NCBI RefSeq assembly: GCF_003054225.1
Contig: NZ_QBKQ01000005.1
Span: 28,554-92,553, forward strand
Direction: 5' to 3'
Length of the DNA: 64,000 nt
Source of the DNA: Christiangramia gaetbulicola
Lineage (GTDB): Bacteria > Bacteroidota > Bacteroidia > Flavobacteriales > Flavobacteriaceae
Below the pieces are notes generated by a model. The model saw only the letters and a list, made by a program, of their open reading frames with translations, was not told where the DNA came from and made no database searches. Numbering within the stretch: the stretch's first letter is position 1; the number at the start of each line of letters is the position of its first letter. Shown in pieces: positions 36,342 to 45,963 of this stretch. The translations under genes and the position numbers were made by a program.

Positions 36342-36878
36342 TCAATTTATTACGACTACATCATTAAAATTACTACCTGAACTAATTTTCAGGTTTCTTT
36401 TCTTGCCATCATTCATGATCTTAATACGGTAAGATTTTTCAGTTTCCTTCTGAGCATCGTAATTTACATTATAAACTACTTTTAAAAACTGGCTTTGTGG
36501 GTACTCATTCAATATAGATCTAATTAGATTTTTTGGTAGACTGATATTTTTGTAACGTTCAGTAGTTTTTACAATTTTTCCATTCCAGTCGTAATCTGCT
36601 AAAAGAAACCCATTGGTGCCAATAAATTTGACGGAATAAAGTTCTTTACGACCATCAAATTCATCTAAACTCTTTACATCAAAAGATGCGGCTTCCTTTT
36701 CCAGAGAGCTTACATTATCTGAAATGCCTTGTTCTTCTACTTTCTCAAGATAATTCAGGTTATAATTAGAAATTTTTATAGCTTCTAATTGTACTTCTTT
36801 AATCTCATCATTAGTGTTTTGTGAGAATCCCAGGCTGGTAAGACCTAAAACGAACAGACCGAATACTAAATTTTTCAT
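36342..36878 (-). CDS. Secreted PepSY-like protein, paralog
   Basis: This 178-residue protein has a signal peptide (FVLGLTSLGFSQ). It aligns with the 32955-33455 protein: MKNLVFGLFVLGL / MKKLLIGLLVLGL, SFDVKSLDEF / NFDVKESEMY, ADYDWNGKIVKTTERYKN / AAYDRDGKILRTAERFEN. It lies just upstream of the TPR kinase on the same strand (93 bases), so it could be cotranscribed or controlled by the same system. The function is unknown. Confidence 0.7.
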   Translation of the reverse strand: MKNLVFGLFVLGLTSLGFSQNTNDEIKEVQLEAIKISNYNLNYLEKVEEQGISDNVSSLEKEAASFDVKSLDEFDGRKELYSVKFIGTNGFLLADYDWNGKIVKTTERYKNISLPKNLIRSILNEYPQSQFLKVVYNVNYDAQKETEKSYRIKIMNDGKKRNLKISSGSNFNDVVVIN

Positions 36879-37073
36879 GACTCATCTTTTTATTAGGTTG
36901 ATAATTATTAATTGGTCAAAGATGGCCTAAAGTGGGAAGCACTACTTAACAGTCATGTTGTTATTGATATAAAGTTTTATTTAATGGCTTGTACACATAA
37001 TTTGAAGTCTATAAATTATGTTGAATTTGGGAGGAGTAGGGTAGTTTGTTTCATTAAAATGATAGGAGATAGG

Positions 37074-39020
37074 CTAGTTTTTAAGATCGAATTTTCTTTC
37101 GAAATTATATTGACAATCTGGGAATCCAATTTTTTTACACAGCATGCTATACCTGGGGTCATCCTTAAGCAGCAATAAGTTAGGATCGGTTTTCAACCAA
37201 ATTAGATCCACCTCGTGATTTTTATAGGCTTTATCCAGCCAGTAAAAAGCTTTATCGTTATTTCCCAGACGCGCATAATAATGTGCTACAAAGACGTTTA
37301 TTTCGGGTTCCCCGTTATTGGCCCTGTCAATAACCTCTCTTAAATATTCCAGGGACTTTTCTTCATTATTAAGAAAATGATATGCTGATGACAGGTGAAT
37401 TACCATTGAGGCGTAGCGTTTACTTGATATTTGTAATCCGGTCTCCAGAATATCCCTCGCCTTTTCGTAGTCTTCTAAAGCTAGATAGATGTTGCCGAAA
37501 TGATCATAGCTACCTTCAGAATTAGGGAATTCAAGTAAACTTTGTCGCATATGAACTAAAGCTGAATCAATTTCGCCTGCATGGTAATAAGCGTAAGCTA
37601 ATGGCCAATCTATAACATATATCGGTTGGGGATTTTTGTTTACGAGGTTCATTTCACTATGAATAACTTTTTCATACCGTCCCAGGATTAGATTGAGGAA
37701 ATTTGAAAGAAAATTTTCACCAACCTTTTTTTGATATTTGTTCAGTAAAGAGTCAGCTGCTTTAAAATTCCATTTGAAAAATTCCTGAGATGCTCGCGTA
37801 CCGAGTAATTCTAAATTATCAGGGTCAAGCTCAAGAGCTTTTTTAAAATATGGTTCTGCTATACTATCTGCTTTAATTCTACTCTCATTTCCAATCCAAG
37901 TACCCAGCATAGAGTATGTCCATCCTAGGCGGATATACGCTTCAGAAAAATTTGAGTCCAGACTAATAGCTTTCTCAAAATATTTTCTTGAAGCTCTTAA
38001 ATTTTTCTCAGACTTTTCATTCATAATAAACACTCCTTGAAGGTAGCTATCGTATGCTTCTTTATTTTGGGTAATAGCTTGCTGTATTTGGGCTTGTTCC
38101 TCTTTAGTAATATTGGCATCTAATTTTTTAGCGACCATCTCAGCTACCTGAGCCTGTACTTTAAATATGGAATCGTAAGTGCCTTTATATTCTTGCGACC
38201 AGAATAATTGATCTGTTTTACCATCGATCAATTGAAGATTCATTTTAATAGAATTTCCTGATTTCTGAAATCCTGATTCCAGTATAAACCGAACATCAAG
38301 TTCATTAGAGATCTCGGTTATGGTCTTTTCATTGTCTTTATAATTCATCATGGAAGTAAGCGAAATAACCTTGTTAATGCTTCTTATTTTTGATAACCTC
38401 GAAATGATTGCAGCGGTCATTCCATCACAAAAAGCTTCATTCTCCTGGCTGCCGCTCATATTTTTAAAGGGCAGCACCGCAATGGAATTGTCGGTTTTAT
38501 CAATAGGGAATTCAGTTGTCTTTATATCTTCATTTTTTGAGTCTATGTATTTATACCAACCCAGGCTGGCAAGTAAGAAGATTACCATTATGACGATGAT
38601 ATAAACTCGATGTTTCCTGCTTTTTGCAAGGTTGGGTTTGGGGGTGTTAGTAGATGTTTGAATGTTATCGTTATCCCCGGGAATTCTGAATTTCACTTCT
38701 CCAGGAGGATATCCAAAATATTGATGAAAACATGTATTAAAATATGTAGGGCTGCTAAATCCTACCTTATAGGTAATCTCGGAAGCTGTGGCCACATTAT
38801 CCTGTAACATTTCCATTGCCTTATCCAGTCTGAATTCCCTAATAAACTGGCTGGTAGATTTCCCATTAATCGCTTTTAGTTTTCTATGCAGTTGGGATCG
38901 GCTTACTCCCACTGCAGACGCCAACTCTCTTACCCCAAAGTGTTCTTTTTCCAGGTTTTCTTCCAGGATCTCTGTTAGTCTTTGAATAAACTTTTCATCT
39001 ATGGATTGTTGGCCGCCCAT
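37074..39020 (-). CDS. AraC-HTH / transmembrane / TPR regulator, copy A
   Basis: This 648-residue protein has an AraC-type double HTH at the N-terminus (about 10-110; GVRELASAVGVSRSQLHRKL, ATASEITYKVGFSSPTYFNT) and a membrane helix at about 139-156. A FlgO/TolB-N-like domain follows (NSIAVLPFKNMSGSQENEAF from 178), then TPR repeats to the end. It resembles a one-component membrane regulator of the ToxR/CadC design, with DNA-binding inside and TPR sensor in the periplasm. It is a tandem duplicate of the next gene; the repeat includes about 270 bases of upstream DNA. Confidence 0.88.
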   Translation of the reverse strand: MGGQQSIDEKFIQRLTEILEENLEKEHFGVRELASAVGVSRSQLHRKLKAINGKSTSQFIREFRLDKAMEMLQDNVATASEITYKVGFSSPTYFNTCFHQYFGYPPGEVKFRIPGDNDNIQTSTNTPKPNLAKSRKHRVYIIVIMVIFLLASLGWYKYIDSKNEDIKTTEFPIDKTDNSIAVLPFKNMSGSQENEAFCDGMTAAIISRLSKIRSINKVISLTSMMNYKDNEKTITEISNELDVRFILESGFQKSGNSIKMNLQLIDGKTDQLFWSQEYKGTYDSIFKVQAQVAEMVAKKLDANITKEEQAQIQQAITQNKEAYDSYLQGVFIMNEKSEKNLRASRKYFEKAISLDSNFSEAYIRLGWTYSMLGTWIGNESRIKADSIAEPYFKKALELDPDNLELLGTRASQEFFKWNFKAADSLLNKYQKKVGENFLSNFLNLILGRYEKVIHSEMNLVNKNPQPIYVIDWPLAYAYYHAGEIDSALVHMRQSLLEFPNSEGSYDHFGNIYLALEDYEKARDILETGLQISSKRYASMVIHLSSAYHFLNNEEKSLEYLREVIDRANNGEPEINVFVAHYYARLGNNDKAFYWLDKAYKNHEVDLIWLKTDPNLLLLKDDPRYSMLCKKIGFPDCQYNFERKFDLKN

Positions 39021-39305
39021 CCTGGGATCTTATTTAAAGGAATTAGTTATTTCATTTTCTTTTAAATGGGACCTAACAAGTTACGGAATTTCACATCAAA
39101 TAAAACACTGTATAACAAGTTGTTAAGTTGAAAAAACCGAGTTGGGAAAATATGAAGAACTGATTTTAATTATTAGCTACTGGGGATAATTGGAATTGTG
39201 GTGATGTAATAGCGATCAAAAGTTAACCAAGAAAGTAACTCAATAAATAGGATTGAAAACTTCTACAATTCTGTTAGTGTTCTTTCGTTAGTGAATTCAC
39301 TTTCT
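39021..39305. repeat. Upstream part of the tandem duplication, copy A
   Basis: The 285 bases upstream of copy A match, with scattered changes, the sequence upstream of copy B (41265 to about 41545). Shared stretches include AAAGTTAACCAAGAAAGTAA (39219-39238 and 41462-41481) and AAGTTACGGAATTTCA. The duplicated unit is therefore about 2.2 kb and carries its own promoter region. No TAnnTTTG box is evident. Confidence 0.8.
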
Positions 39306-41264
39306 TCATTCGATTTTAATCCCATAATTTCTTTCGAAATTATGTTGACAATCTGGGAATCCAATCTTTTTACACAGCATGCTATACCTGGGGTCATCCT
39401 TAAGCTGCAATAAGTTGGGATCGGTTTTCAACCAAATTAGATCCACCTCGTGATTTTTATAGGCTCTATCCAGCCAGTAAAATGCCTTATCGTTATTTCC
39501 CAAACGCGCATAATAATGTGCTACAAATACGTTTATTTCGGGTTCCCCGTTATTGGCCCTGTCAATAACCTCTGTTAAATATTCCAAGGACTTCTCTTCA
39601 TTGCCAAGGAAATGATAGACTATTGCAAGGTTCACCAGCATCGAAGCATAACGTTTACTCGAAATTTGTAAACCGGTTTCGATAACATCCTTCGCCTTTT
39701 CATATTCTTTCAATGCGATATAAAGATTACCCAAACGATCATAGGTAGGTTCAGAGGTTGGAGAATGCAATAAGGTTGTTTGCATTATAATTAGGGTTGA
39801 ATCTATTTTACCTTTAAAATAATAAGCATATGGTACTGACCAGTCCCGGCCAGATAATGGCTCATTATTAAATTTCATCCGGTTATTATAGCTTTCAATT
39901 ACCCTGTCATAGCGCCCAAGCATTAAATTCAGAAAATCTGAAAAAAAGTTTTCACCAACCTTTTTTTTATACACCGTTAACATTGAGTCAGCAGCCTTGA
40001 AATTCCAGTTGTAAAACTCCTGTTCGGCCCTAGTTCGAAGCAGATCTAAATTATCAGGATCCAACTCAAGAGCTTTTTTATAATATGGGGCTGCCAGGCT
40101 ATCAGCTTTTTGTTTACTCATATTTCCAAACCAGGTTCCCATATGTGAGTAAGTCCAACCTAATCTTTCATAAGCTTCAGCAAAGTTGGAGTCGAGTTCA
40201 ATGGCCTTTTTGAAATATTTCCTTGAAGCTCTAAAGCTCTTTGCAGATTCTCCAGTCATAATATTAAGACCTTGTAAATAGTTGTCATAGGCTTCCATAT
40301 TTTGGGTCATGGCTAGTAGTATTTCTGCCTGTTCTTCATCTGTAATATTAGCGTCTATTTTTTTAGCAACCATTTCAGCAACCTGGGCCTGTACTTTAAA
40401 TATGGAATCGTAACTGCCTTTATATTCCTGAGACCAGAATATTTGCTCTGTTTTACCATCGATCAATTGAAGATTCATTTTAATGGAATTTCCTGATTTC
40501 TGAAATCCCGATTCCAATATATAACGAACATCAAGTTCATTAGCGATCTCTGTTATAGTCTTTTCTTTCTCTTTATAATTCATCATGGAAGTAAGCGAAA
40601 TAACCTTGTTAATGCTTCTTATTTTTGATAACCTCGAGATGATTGCAGCGGTCATTCCATCACAAAAAGCTTCATTCTCCTGGCTCCCGCTCATGTTTTT
40701 AAAAGGCAGCACCGCAATGGAATTGTCGGTTTTATCAATAGGGAATTCAGTTGTCTTTATATCTTCATTTTTTGAGTCTATATATTTATACCAACCCAGG
40801 CTGGCGAGTAAGAAGAATACCATTATGACGATGATATAAACTCGATGTTTCCTGCTTTTTGTAGAGGTGGTTTTGGATGTGTTGGAAGAAGATTGAATTA
40901 CTGCGCTATTATCATTATCCCCGGGATTTCTGAATTTCACTTCTCCAGGAGGATATCCAAAATATTGATGAAAACATGTATTAAAATATGTAGGGCTACT
41001 AAATCCTACCTTATAGGCAATTTCGGAAGCTGTGGCCACATTATCCTGTAACATTTCCATTGCCTTATCCAGTCTGAATTCCCTAATAAACTGGCTGGTG
41101 GATTTTCCATTAATCGCTTTTAGTTTTCTATGCAGTTGGGATCGGCTCACTCCCACTGCAGCCGCTAATTCTCTTACCCCAAAGTGTTCTTTTTCCAGAT
41201 TTTCTTCCAGGATCTCGGTTAGTCTTTGAATAAACTTTTCATCTATGGATTGTTGGCCGCTCAT
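39306..41264 (-). CDS. AraC-HTH / transmembrane / TPR regulator, copy B
   Basis: This 652-residue paralog of the 37074-39020 protein has the same plan: AraC HTH (10-110), a membrane helix (about 143-160), an FlgO/TolB-N-like domain, and TPR repeats. The N-terminal half and the last 110 residues are nearly identical between copies. The middle TPR region (about 330-540) differs much more, for example LQGVFIMNEKSEKNLRAS against LQGLNIMTGESAKSFRAS. The shared HTH suggests the same DNA targets with different sensory specificity. Both read leftward from separate upstream regions. Confidence 0.88.
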   Translation of the reverse strand: MSGQQSIDEKFIQRLTEILEENLEKEHFGVRELAAAVGVSRSQLHRKLKAINGKSTSQFIREFRLDKAMEMLQDNVATASEIAYKVGFSSPTYFNTCFHQYFGYPPGEVKFRNPGDNDNSAVIQSSSNTSKTTSTKSRKHRVYIIVIMVFFLLASLGWYKYIDSKNEDIKTTEFPIDKTDNSIAVLPFKNMSGSQENEAFCDGMTAAIISRLSKIRSINKVISLTSMMNYKEKEKTITEIANELDVRYILESGFQKSGNSIKMNLQLIDGKTEQIFWSQEYKGSYDSIFKVQAQVAEMVAKKIDANITDEEQAEILLAMTQNMEAYDNYLQGLNIMTGESAKSFRASRKYFKKAIELDSNFAEAYERLGWTYSHMGTWFGNMSKQKADSLAAPYYKKALELDPDNLDLLRTRAEQEFYNWNFKAADSMLTVYKKKVGENFFSDFLNLMLGRYDRVIESYNNRMKFNNEPLSGRDWSVPYAYYFKGKIDSTLIIMQTTLLHSPTSEPTYDRLGNLYIALKEYEKAKDVIETGLQISSKRYASMLVNLAIVYHFLGNEEKSLEYLTEVIDRANNGEPEINVFVAHYYARLGNNDKAFYWLDRAYKNHEVDLIWLKTDPNLLQLKDDPRYSMLCKKIGFPDCQHNFERNYGIKIE

Positions 41265-41711
41265 CCTGGGATCTTAATTAAAGGAATCAGTTATTTCATT
41301 TTCTTTGAAATGTGACCGAACAAGTTACGGAATTTCAAATCAAATAAAATTCTGGTTAACAGGTTATTAGGCTGAAAAATCCGTATTGGGAAAATAAGGA
41401 GAACTGATCTTTATTATTAGCTATATGGAATAATTAGAGTTGTGGGGATGTAATAGCAATCAAAAGTTAACCAAGAAAGTAACTCAATAAATAGGAATGA
41501 AAATCTCTCCAATTTTGCCGATATTCTTTCATTGGAGAATTCGCTTTGATCTTTTTTGAATAAATCTAAAAGTCAATATTCCGGGAAAATCAATTAATCA
41601 ATATAGGTCAATTTTAAAGCTTTATATGTGGTTGAACTTTCCGGCCTTAGATGATAATCCCATAACAGTTTCAATTATTAACTATGAAATACTTTATTAA
41701 TTGTTTCTATT
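41265..41711. other. 447-base intergenic region, upstream part of duplication copy B
   Basis: The first ~280 bases match the spacer at 39021-39305. The remaining ~165 bases before the VOC gene show no gene or repeat. Confidence 0.6.
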
Positions 41712-42131
41712 TTATCCTCTGAATTCACTTATTTCAAATAAATGACCATCTGGATCTCGAAAAAAGCACCTGCTCTCAGCTCCCCGAATAAAGGGTGGGG
41801 TAATAAAATCAGCTCCTCTTTCCTTTAGTATTTGATAAGACCTTTTGCAGTCTTTTACCCGAATTGTATAGGAATGGCTTACAATATTCGTATTTGCAGT
41901 AACTGCAAAATGAATCTCTGGTTTATCTTCTGTTGGTCCTCCAGGAGTAACCAATAAAATCCAATTTCCTAAAAATTCCAGAACTAATGAATCCCCTCCA
42001 TATTCCCGAAAAATTTTTGCTCCTAAAACATCAACGTAAAAATCTTTGGATTTCAATATATCTGAAACCACAAGAATTGTAGTTATTGCTGAGTCTTTAA
42101 ATGGGTCATTATCATTTGTTTTCATGGTCAT
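41712..42131 (-). CDS. VOC-superfamily (glyoxalase-like) protein
   Basis: This 139-residue protein has the paired beta-alpha-beta-beta-beta units of the glyoxalase/bleomycin-resistance/dioxygenase fold: SDILKSKDFYVDVLGAKIFR and KDCKRSYQILKERGADF, ending FFRDPDGHLFEISEFRG. Typical metal-ligand positions include H in IHFAVTAN and the final E in FEISE. The start may be the second Met (42125). The substrate is unknown. It stands alone between larger genes. Confidence 0.82.
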   Translation of the reverse strand: MTMKTNDNDPFKDSAITTILVVSDILKSKDFYVDVLGAKIFREYGGDSLVLEFLGNWILLVTPGGPTEDKPEIHFAVTANTNIVSHSYTIRVKDCKRSYQILKERGADFITPPFIRGAESRCFFRDPDGHLFEISEFRG

Positions 42132-42254
42132 AAATTAAAGTCGAAAGGGTTCCGTCATTGCTAGTGTCGGCAAGCTGAATCCGTTAATCAAGTTAATTAT
42201 TTTATTTTTAAAGCTCTTGTCTAAAGGCGGTAAGTAGGTTTAGTGCGCCAGATT

Positions 42255-43694
42255 TTAATTCTTGAATATTTCAAGTTTCAACATATCGTAATCTGAATTT
42301 AATTCGGTGAAGTCTATTTCCTGGTTTTTAAGATGCTTATCAAAGAATGCAACTAAGAGGCTGTTAGTGATCTCAATTCCGAGATAAGGATCGATACTAC
42401 CAGCCTGGCTAATCGCATTTATAGGTATCATCAACGGGATGTCCATGAAATTACTATGAAGAGTATTTAATATTCGTGCTTCATAAAAAACATCCTTGCT
42501 TTTATTGATGTAAGCATGAGAATTAAGATCCTCCTTATTTTCTGGCCAGTCGGCAGAAATATATAGGAATGGATCATCGAAAGATGTATCAACAATTCTT
42601 CCCCATTGAACTCCGTCTATATTAGCACCGGCTTTAATGCGGTCGTCCATGAGTAGGGCATTACCAGCCGCACCTCCGCCACGAGAATGTCCAAAAACGC
42701 CAATATTTTCTAGATCTAATCTGCCTTTTAAAAAGCCTGAAGCATTTAGATCCGCCAATTCTGATACCACATCTGAAATATCTTCGGACCATCGCTCCAC
42801 GATCCCTCTTACAAAATAACTTTCCAGACCTTTCTTTACAACCGGGTGGCGTTCTTCGAATGGTATATTTTTCTGAAAAGCCTCTCTAACAGGAGTAAGT
42901 TTTTCCCAGGTCCCGGATTCAATTTTTCTGGCGTATTCGTAATCAAAATATACTTCAGATCCATCGGGGAAGGTAGCGCCAGTACTTTCATAAGTATGAT
43001 TCAAAGCAATAATTATATAGCCATGACTGGCAACCTCGCTCAACAGAGCATAATAACCATTGGCTTTGGAATTATAACCATGAGAAAATATTAACACGGG
43101 AAATTCTTCCTCAGCAACTTTGGTATCCCTGTATACTTTTGTTTCAATCTTATCTAAATAATTGAAAGCAGCATCAGGAAGGCCATATTTCTGAGCAAAA
43201 CCATGTCTCCCGCCTTCATCGATGTATAAATCTCTTTGATCGCTGGTTTCTTTGGAAGGATACCAGATTTTAGCCATTAATTTTCTGCGATCTGAAGGAT
43301 CTTCAGTTATAACCTCATCACGGTCTGTATTAAACAACATATCCCTTGTTCCTACCTGGTATTCACCTTGTAACTCAGGAAGTTTAAACACGGGAAAAAT
43401 TGAGGGTAAGGTAGTGGCTAGAGCAAGCAATAAGATGAATCCCATTCCTTTTAAAACTCTTAGCGTCTTTTTTGAACGTTTTTGAGGTTGTCTAAATGCG
43501 GTAAAAATTGCAAAGAGACAGATAAGGTATGCCGGCATCATTTGCCATCGAAATCCTTCAAATATTAAATGAGTAAAAAGAAGAATTATTAATCCGCCAA
43601 TTATCCAATACTTATTTATCTCGATCCGGGAAAAGAAATTAAAAATTAGAAATAGAGTCGAAGCCAATAGAAGTAAAATTTCAAAAACCTGCAT
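42255..43694 (-). CDS. Membrane-anchored alpha/beta hydrolase (PAF-acetylhydrolase/chlorophyllase-like)
   Basis: This 479-residue protein has about four N-terminal hydrophobic segments (to about residue 110) and then an alpha/beta-hydrolase domain. The oxyanion region is FSHGYNSKANGYYALL, the nucleophile serine is in GVFGHSRGGGAAGNALL, and a late acid/His region follows (INAISQAGSIDPYLG, ILNTLHSNFMD). The order resembles platelet-activating-factor acetylhydrolases or dienelactone-hydrolase-like esterases. It probably works in the periplasm. The substrate is unknown. Confidence 0.8.
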   Translation of the reverse strand: MQVFEILLLLASTLFLIFNFFSRIEINKYWIIGGLIILLFTHLIFEGFRWQMMPAYLICLFAIFTAFRQPQKRSKKTLRVLKGMGFILLLALATTLPSIFPVFKLPELQGEYQVGTRDMLFNTDRDEVITEDPSDRRKLMAKIWYPSKETSDQRDLYIDEGGRHGFAQKYGLPDAAFNYLDKIETKVYRDTKVAEEEFPVLIFSHGYNSKANGYYALLSEVASHGYIIIALNHTYESTGATFPDGSEVYFDYEYARKIESGTWEKLTPVREAFQKNIPFEERHPVVKKGLESYFVRGIVERWSEDISDVVSELADLNASGFLKGRLDLENIGVFGHSRGGGAAGNALLMDDRIKAGANIDGVQWGRIVDTSFDDPFLYISADWPENKEDLNSHAYINKSKDVFYEARILNTLHSNFMDIPLMIPINAISQAGSIDPYLGIEITNSLLVAFFDKHLKNQEIDFTELNSDYDMLKLEIFKN

Positions 43695-43856
43695 TCTTTA
43701 AATTTTATTGATTTGTAGCTACAATGTTAGATATTATCGGGCTTTAGGGCAATGTAGAAACCATATCAAAATGTGCATTCTACCTACAAACCTTAGATAT
43801 TCCCAAATCTGAAGTCAGTTTTTGAAAATTTGAGAGGAAATGGATACGATTTGAAA

Positions 43857-44630
43857 CTACTGAGCAATTTTTGACTTTTGCAGTTTACTCACTGAGTCTT
43901 TTTTATAAGTTCTGCTAATAGGAAGTATTTGATCTTTGATATCGACTGAGGTAGTTGTGAAAGAAGTTACATACTCCATATTAATAATAAAGGATCGGTG
44001 AATTCTTAAAAACCGATCTGGAAGTTTCTTGTTCAGGCTGGTAATCTTTTCCCTGGTAATGAATTCATCGTTAGAAGTTAAGATCTTCACATAATCATTT
44101 AAACTTTCAATATAATAGAGATCCTTAAAATCGATTAGGTGATTTTTTCGATCTGCTCTTATCAAAATTTTTTCCTGTTCGTTCTTCTCTTTTTCAGATT
44201 GTAATTTCTCCACTAAAGTTTCCTTTTTTTGAAACTGCATCACGAGTCTAACAAAACTTGTTGCGAAGACGATAAGGTAGAGCATAATCCCAAGGGTAAA
44301 AATGGAAATACCTTCAAGGCTTACAACCCTGGTGCTGGTTTTTGCCAGCATCACAAAAGAAAATAGTGCTACGAGCATTTCCAGGTATAAGGAAGCTATT
44401 ATTAAGTAAATAAAATATAAGATGAATTTCCCGTATCTCTCTTTCAGAAGATACCTGGGAACAAGAAAGAAATTGAAAATATAAGTGGTAATTACCACGA
44501 TTGGTAGAAGAAATAAGGAAAAATAAAATGCCAGCCTATAGCTTTTCCAACTGAAACCAAAAAACAAAGTCAGGAACAGAAGGATTATTAGCCAGAAAGC
44601 TGAATGCAGTATGTAGCGATTCCTGAACAA
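43857..44630 (-). CDS. Membrane LytTR-domain transcription regulator
   Basis: This 257-residue protein has four hydrophobic segments (about 10-28, 35-55, 68-92 and 105-128), a charged coiled linker (KKETLVEKLQSEKEKNEQEK) and a C-terminal LytTR domain (about 155-250; FLRIHRSFIINMEYVTSF). It lacks a REC domain, so it is a one-component membrane-bound DNA-binding protein, common in Flavobacteriia. It diverges from the ExbB-like gene, a possible target. Confidence 0.86.
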   Translation of the reverse strand: MFRNRYILHSAFWLIILLFLTLFFGFSWKSYRLAFYFSLFLLPIVVITTYIFNFFLVPRYLLKERYGKFILYFIYLIIASLYLEMLVALFSFVMLAKTSTRVVSLEGISIFTLGIMLYLIVFATSFVRLVMQFQKKETLVEKLQSEKEKNEQEKILIRADRKNHLIDFKDLYYIESLNDYVKILTSNDEFITREKITSLNKKLPDRFLRIHRSFIINMEYVTSFTTTSVDIKDQILPISRTYKKDSVSKLQKSKIAQ

Positions 44631-44691
44631 TCTATTTAAAAATTGAAATGAATGTAAAAACCATTTTAAAGATCTTAAATCAAAATCTAAT

Positions 44692-44699
44692 TATATTTG
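44692..44699 (+). promoter_or_regulatory. Candidate -7 element of the ExbB-like gene
   Basis: TATATTTG fits the Bacteroidetes TAnnTTTG box. It lies 35 bases before the ATG. A TTG -33 element is not clear. Confidence 0.4.
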
Positions 44700-44733
44700 G
44701 TTGTAAAAATATCAGATTTAGAGTTTTTAAGGT

Positions 44734-45111
44734 ATGATTGATCTGTTTTTTAAAGGCGGGGCATTATTTATGAGTATTTTATCACTGGTTCTATTGGCGA
44801 TAATTTTTGGCGCTGTCTTTATAAGTATTCCTTTTTTCAGGGAAAGAAACGACCCTTCAGACAAGCAAATCAGAATCAATAATTATATAAAATCATTAAG
44901 CTTTTTTGCATTGATTTTCGGAATACTTGGTCAGCTTATAGGTTTGTTTTCAGCGTTTAGTGCGGTGAAAATAGGATCTGTTGAAGCTTCTCCAGCCATG
45001 ATGATGAAAGGATTTGAAGTTTCTATGATATCAAGTATTTACGGCGCATTAATATTTATACTGGGAATTATACTTTTTAGATTCTTTAGAAGAAATATGA
45101 ATTTAGTTTGA
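44734..45111 (+). CDS. MotA/TolQ/ExbB-like membrane protein
   Basis: This 125-residue protein has three predicted helices (about 13-33, 52-72 and 100-117). The segment FGILGQLIGLFSAFSAVKIG and PAMMMKGFEVSMISSIYGALIF match the channel-helix pattern of ExbB/TolQ proteins. It is much shorter than ExbB (about 230 residues), lacking the N-terminal cytoplasmic part, and no ExbD/TolR gene is nearby. It may be a stand-alone member of the small flavobacterial MotA/TolQ/ExbB family. Confidence 0.75.
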   Translation: MIDLFFKGGALFMSILSLVLLAIIFGAVFISIPFFRERNDPSDKQIRINNYIKSLSFFALIFGILGQLIGLFSAFSAVKIGSVEASPAMMMKGFEVSMISSIYGALIFILGIILFRFFRRNMNLV

Positions 45112-45190
45112 GTATTGTAAGCTCCAGGTAAGAGACATATCCCTACATATCCAGATTTGACTTAGTTTTTAGTTTCCTGATTCTTTAAAA

Positions 45191-45901
45191 CTACCTTTTT
45201 TCTACAACAGCGTTTATTTGCGATGAGTCGTTGTTGGTAATAGAAATTTGTAGTGCATTTCTAATTTTAGAAATTCTCTGTTTATTATATTCCAGTTTCT
45301 CAATATTCGATCTATATGTTTTGATGTTCTTAATTTTGGGAAAGGACAACTTTTTATTCGCGAAAGACCTGGTGAATAAGAGGTTCGGATAATTTAAAAT
45401 CAGGATAATAAGTTGTGTTGTATTCGTTTTTTGAACTTCAAATCCAATTTTCTTAGCCGTTCTCTGGTTCAGTATATAGGTAGTACCAGTAATTTCTAAA
45501 TTCGGTTTTTCCTTGTTCGATTCTATTAAATTCAGGATCCCGTTTAGATATTCTAATAGGATAAAATTCCTTCTATTTTTTCCATTATCATCTTTTTTTA
45601 AAACAAAGTAATAATCAAACAGGGTACCTCCATGAATGGTGATCTGGTTATTTTTTTCTTTTTCTGAAATTAAAAGGGAAGATTCGTATTTCAACTTTCC
45701 ACTTTTTATCATCGATGGCATATCGAAAAATGAAGCTATTACTGAAAGTACGATCCAGAAACTTATTGGTGCGAGAAAATAAATTTTAAAATAAAAGGAA
45801 ATAAAAAAGATTGGGATTAGAATCGATAAAACAATTGCAATCAACTTTATATAAAAGCTTCTTTTTTGTTTTGCTGATAATTCAAAATATTTATTTCGCA
45901 A
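45191..45901 (-). CDS. Membrane protein of unknown function
   Basis: This 236-residue protein has two close hydrophobic segments (about 17-35 and 38-60) and a basic, Lys/Asn-rich cytosolic region. I recognise no domain; one part (IHGGTLFDYYFVLKKDD) has alternating hydrophobic strands. It is convergent with the ExbB-like gene. It has noticeably more Ile, Lys and Asn codons than the neighbouring housekeeping genes. Confidence 0.6.
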   Translation of the reverse strand: MRNKYFELSAKQKRSFYIKLIAIVLSILIPIFFISFYFKIYFLAPISFWIVLSVIASFFDMPSMIKSGKLKYESSLLISEKEKNNQITIHGGTLFDYYFVLKKDDNGKNRRNFILLEYLNGILNLIESNKEKPNLEITGTTYILNQRTAKKIGFEVQKTNTTQLIILILNYPNLLFTRSFANKKLSFPKIKNIKTYRSNIEKLEYNKQRISKIRNALQISITNNDSSQINAVVEKR

Positions 45902-45963
45902 TTACAATCCTTTTTAGGCTGTCACTATTAGCAAAAAACCGTTAGGTGCTATTTTTTCAAATT

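Noticed and set aside
37074..41264. Mobile element or transposon behind the duplication
   Set aside because: No transposase, terminal inverted repeats or target-site duplication are visible around the repeated unit; a simple tandem duplication explains it.
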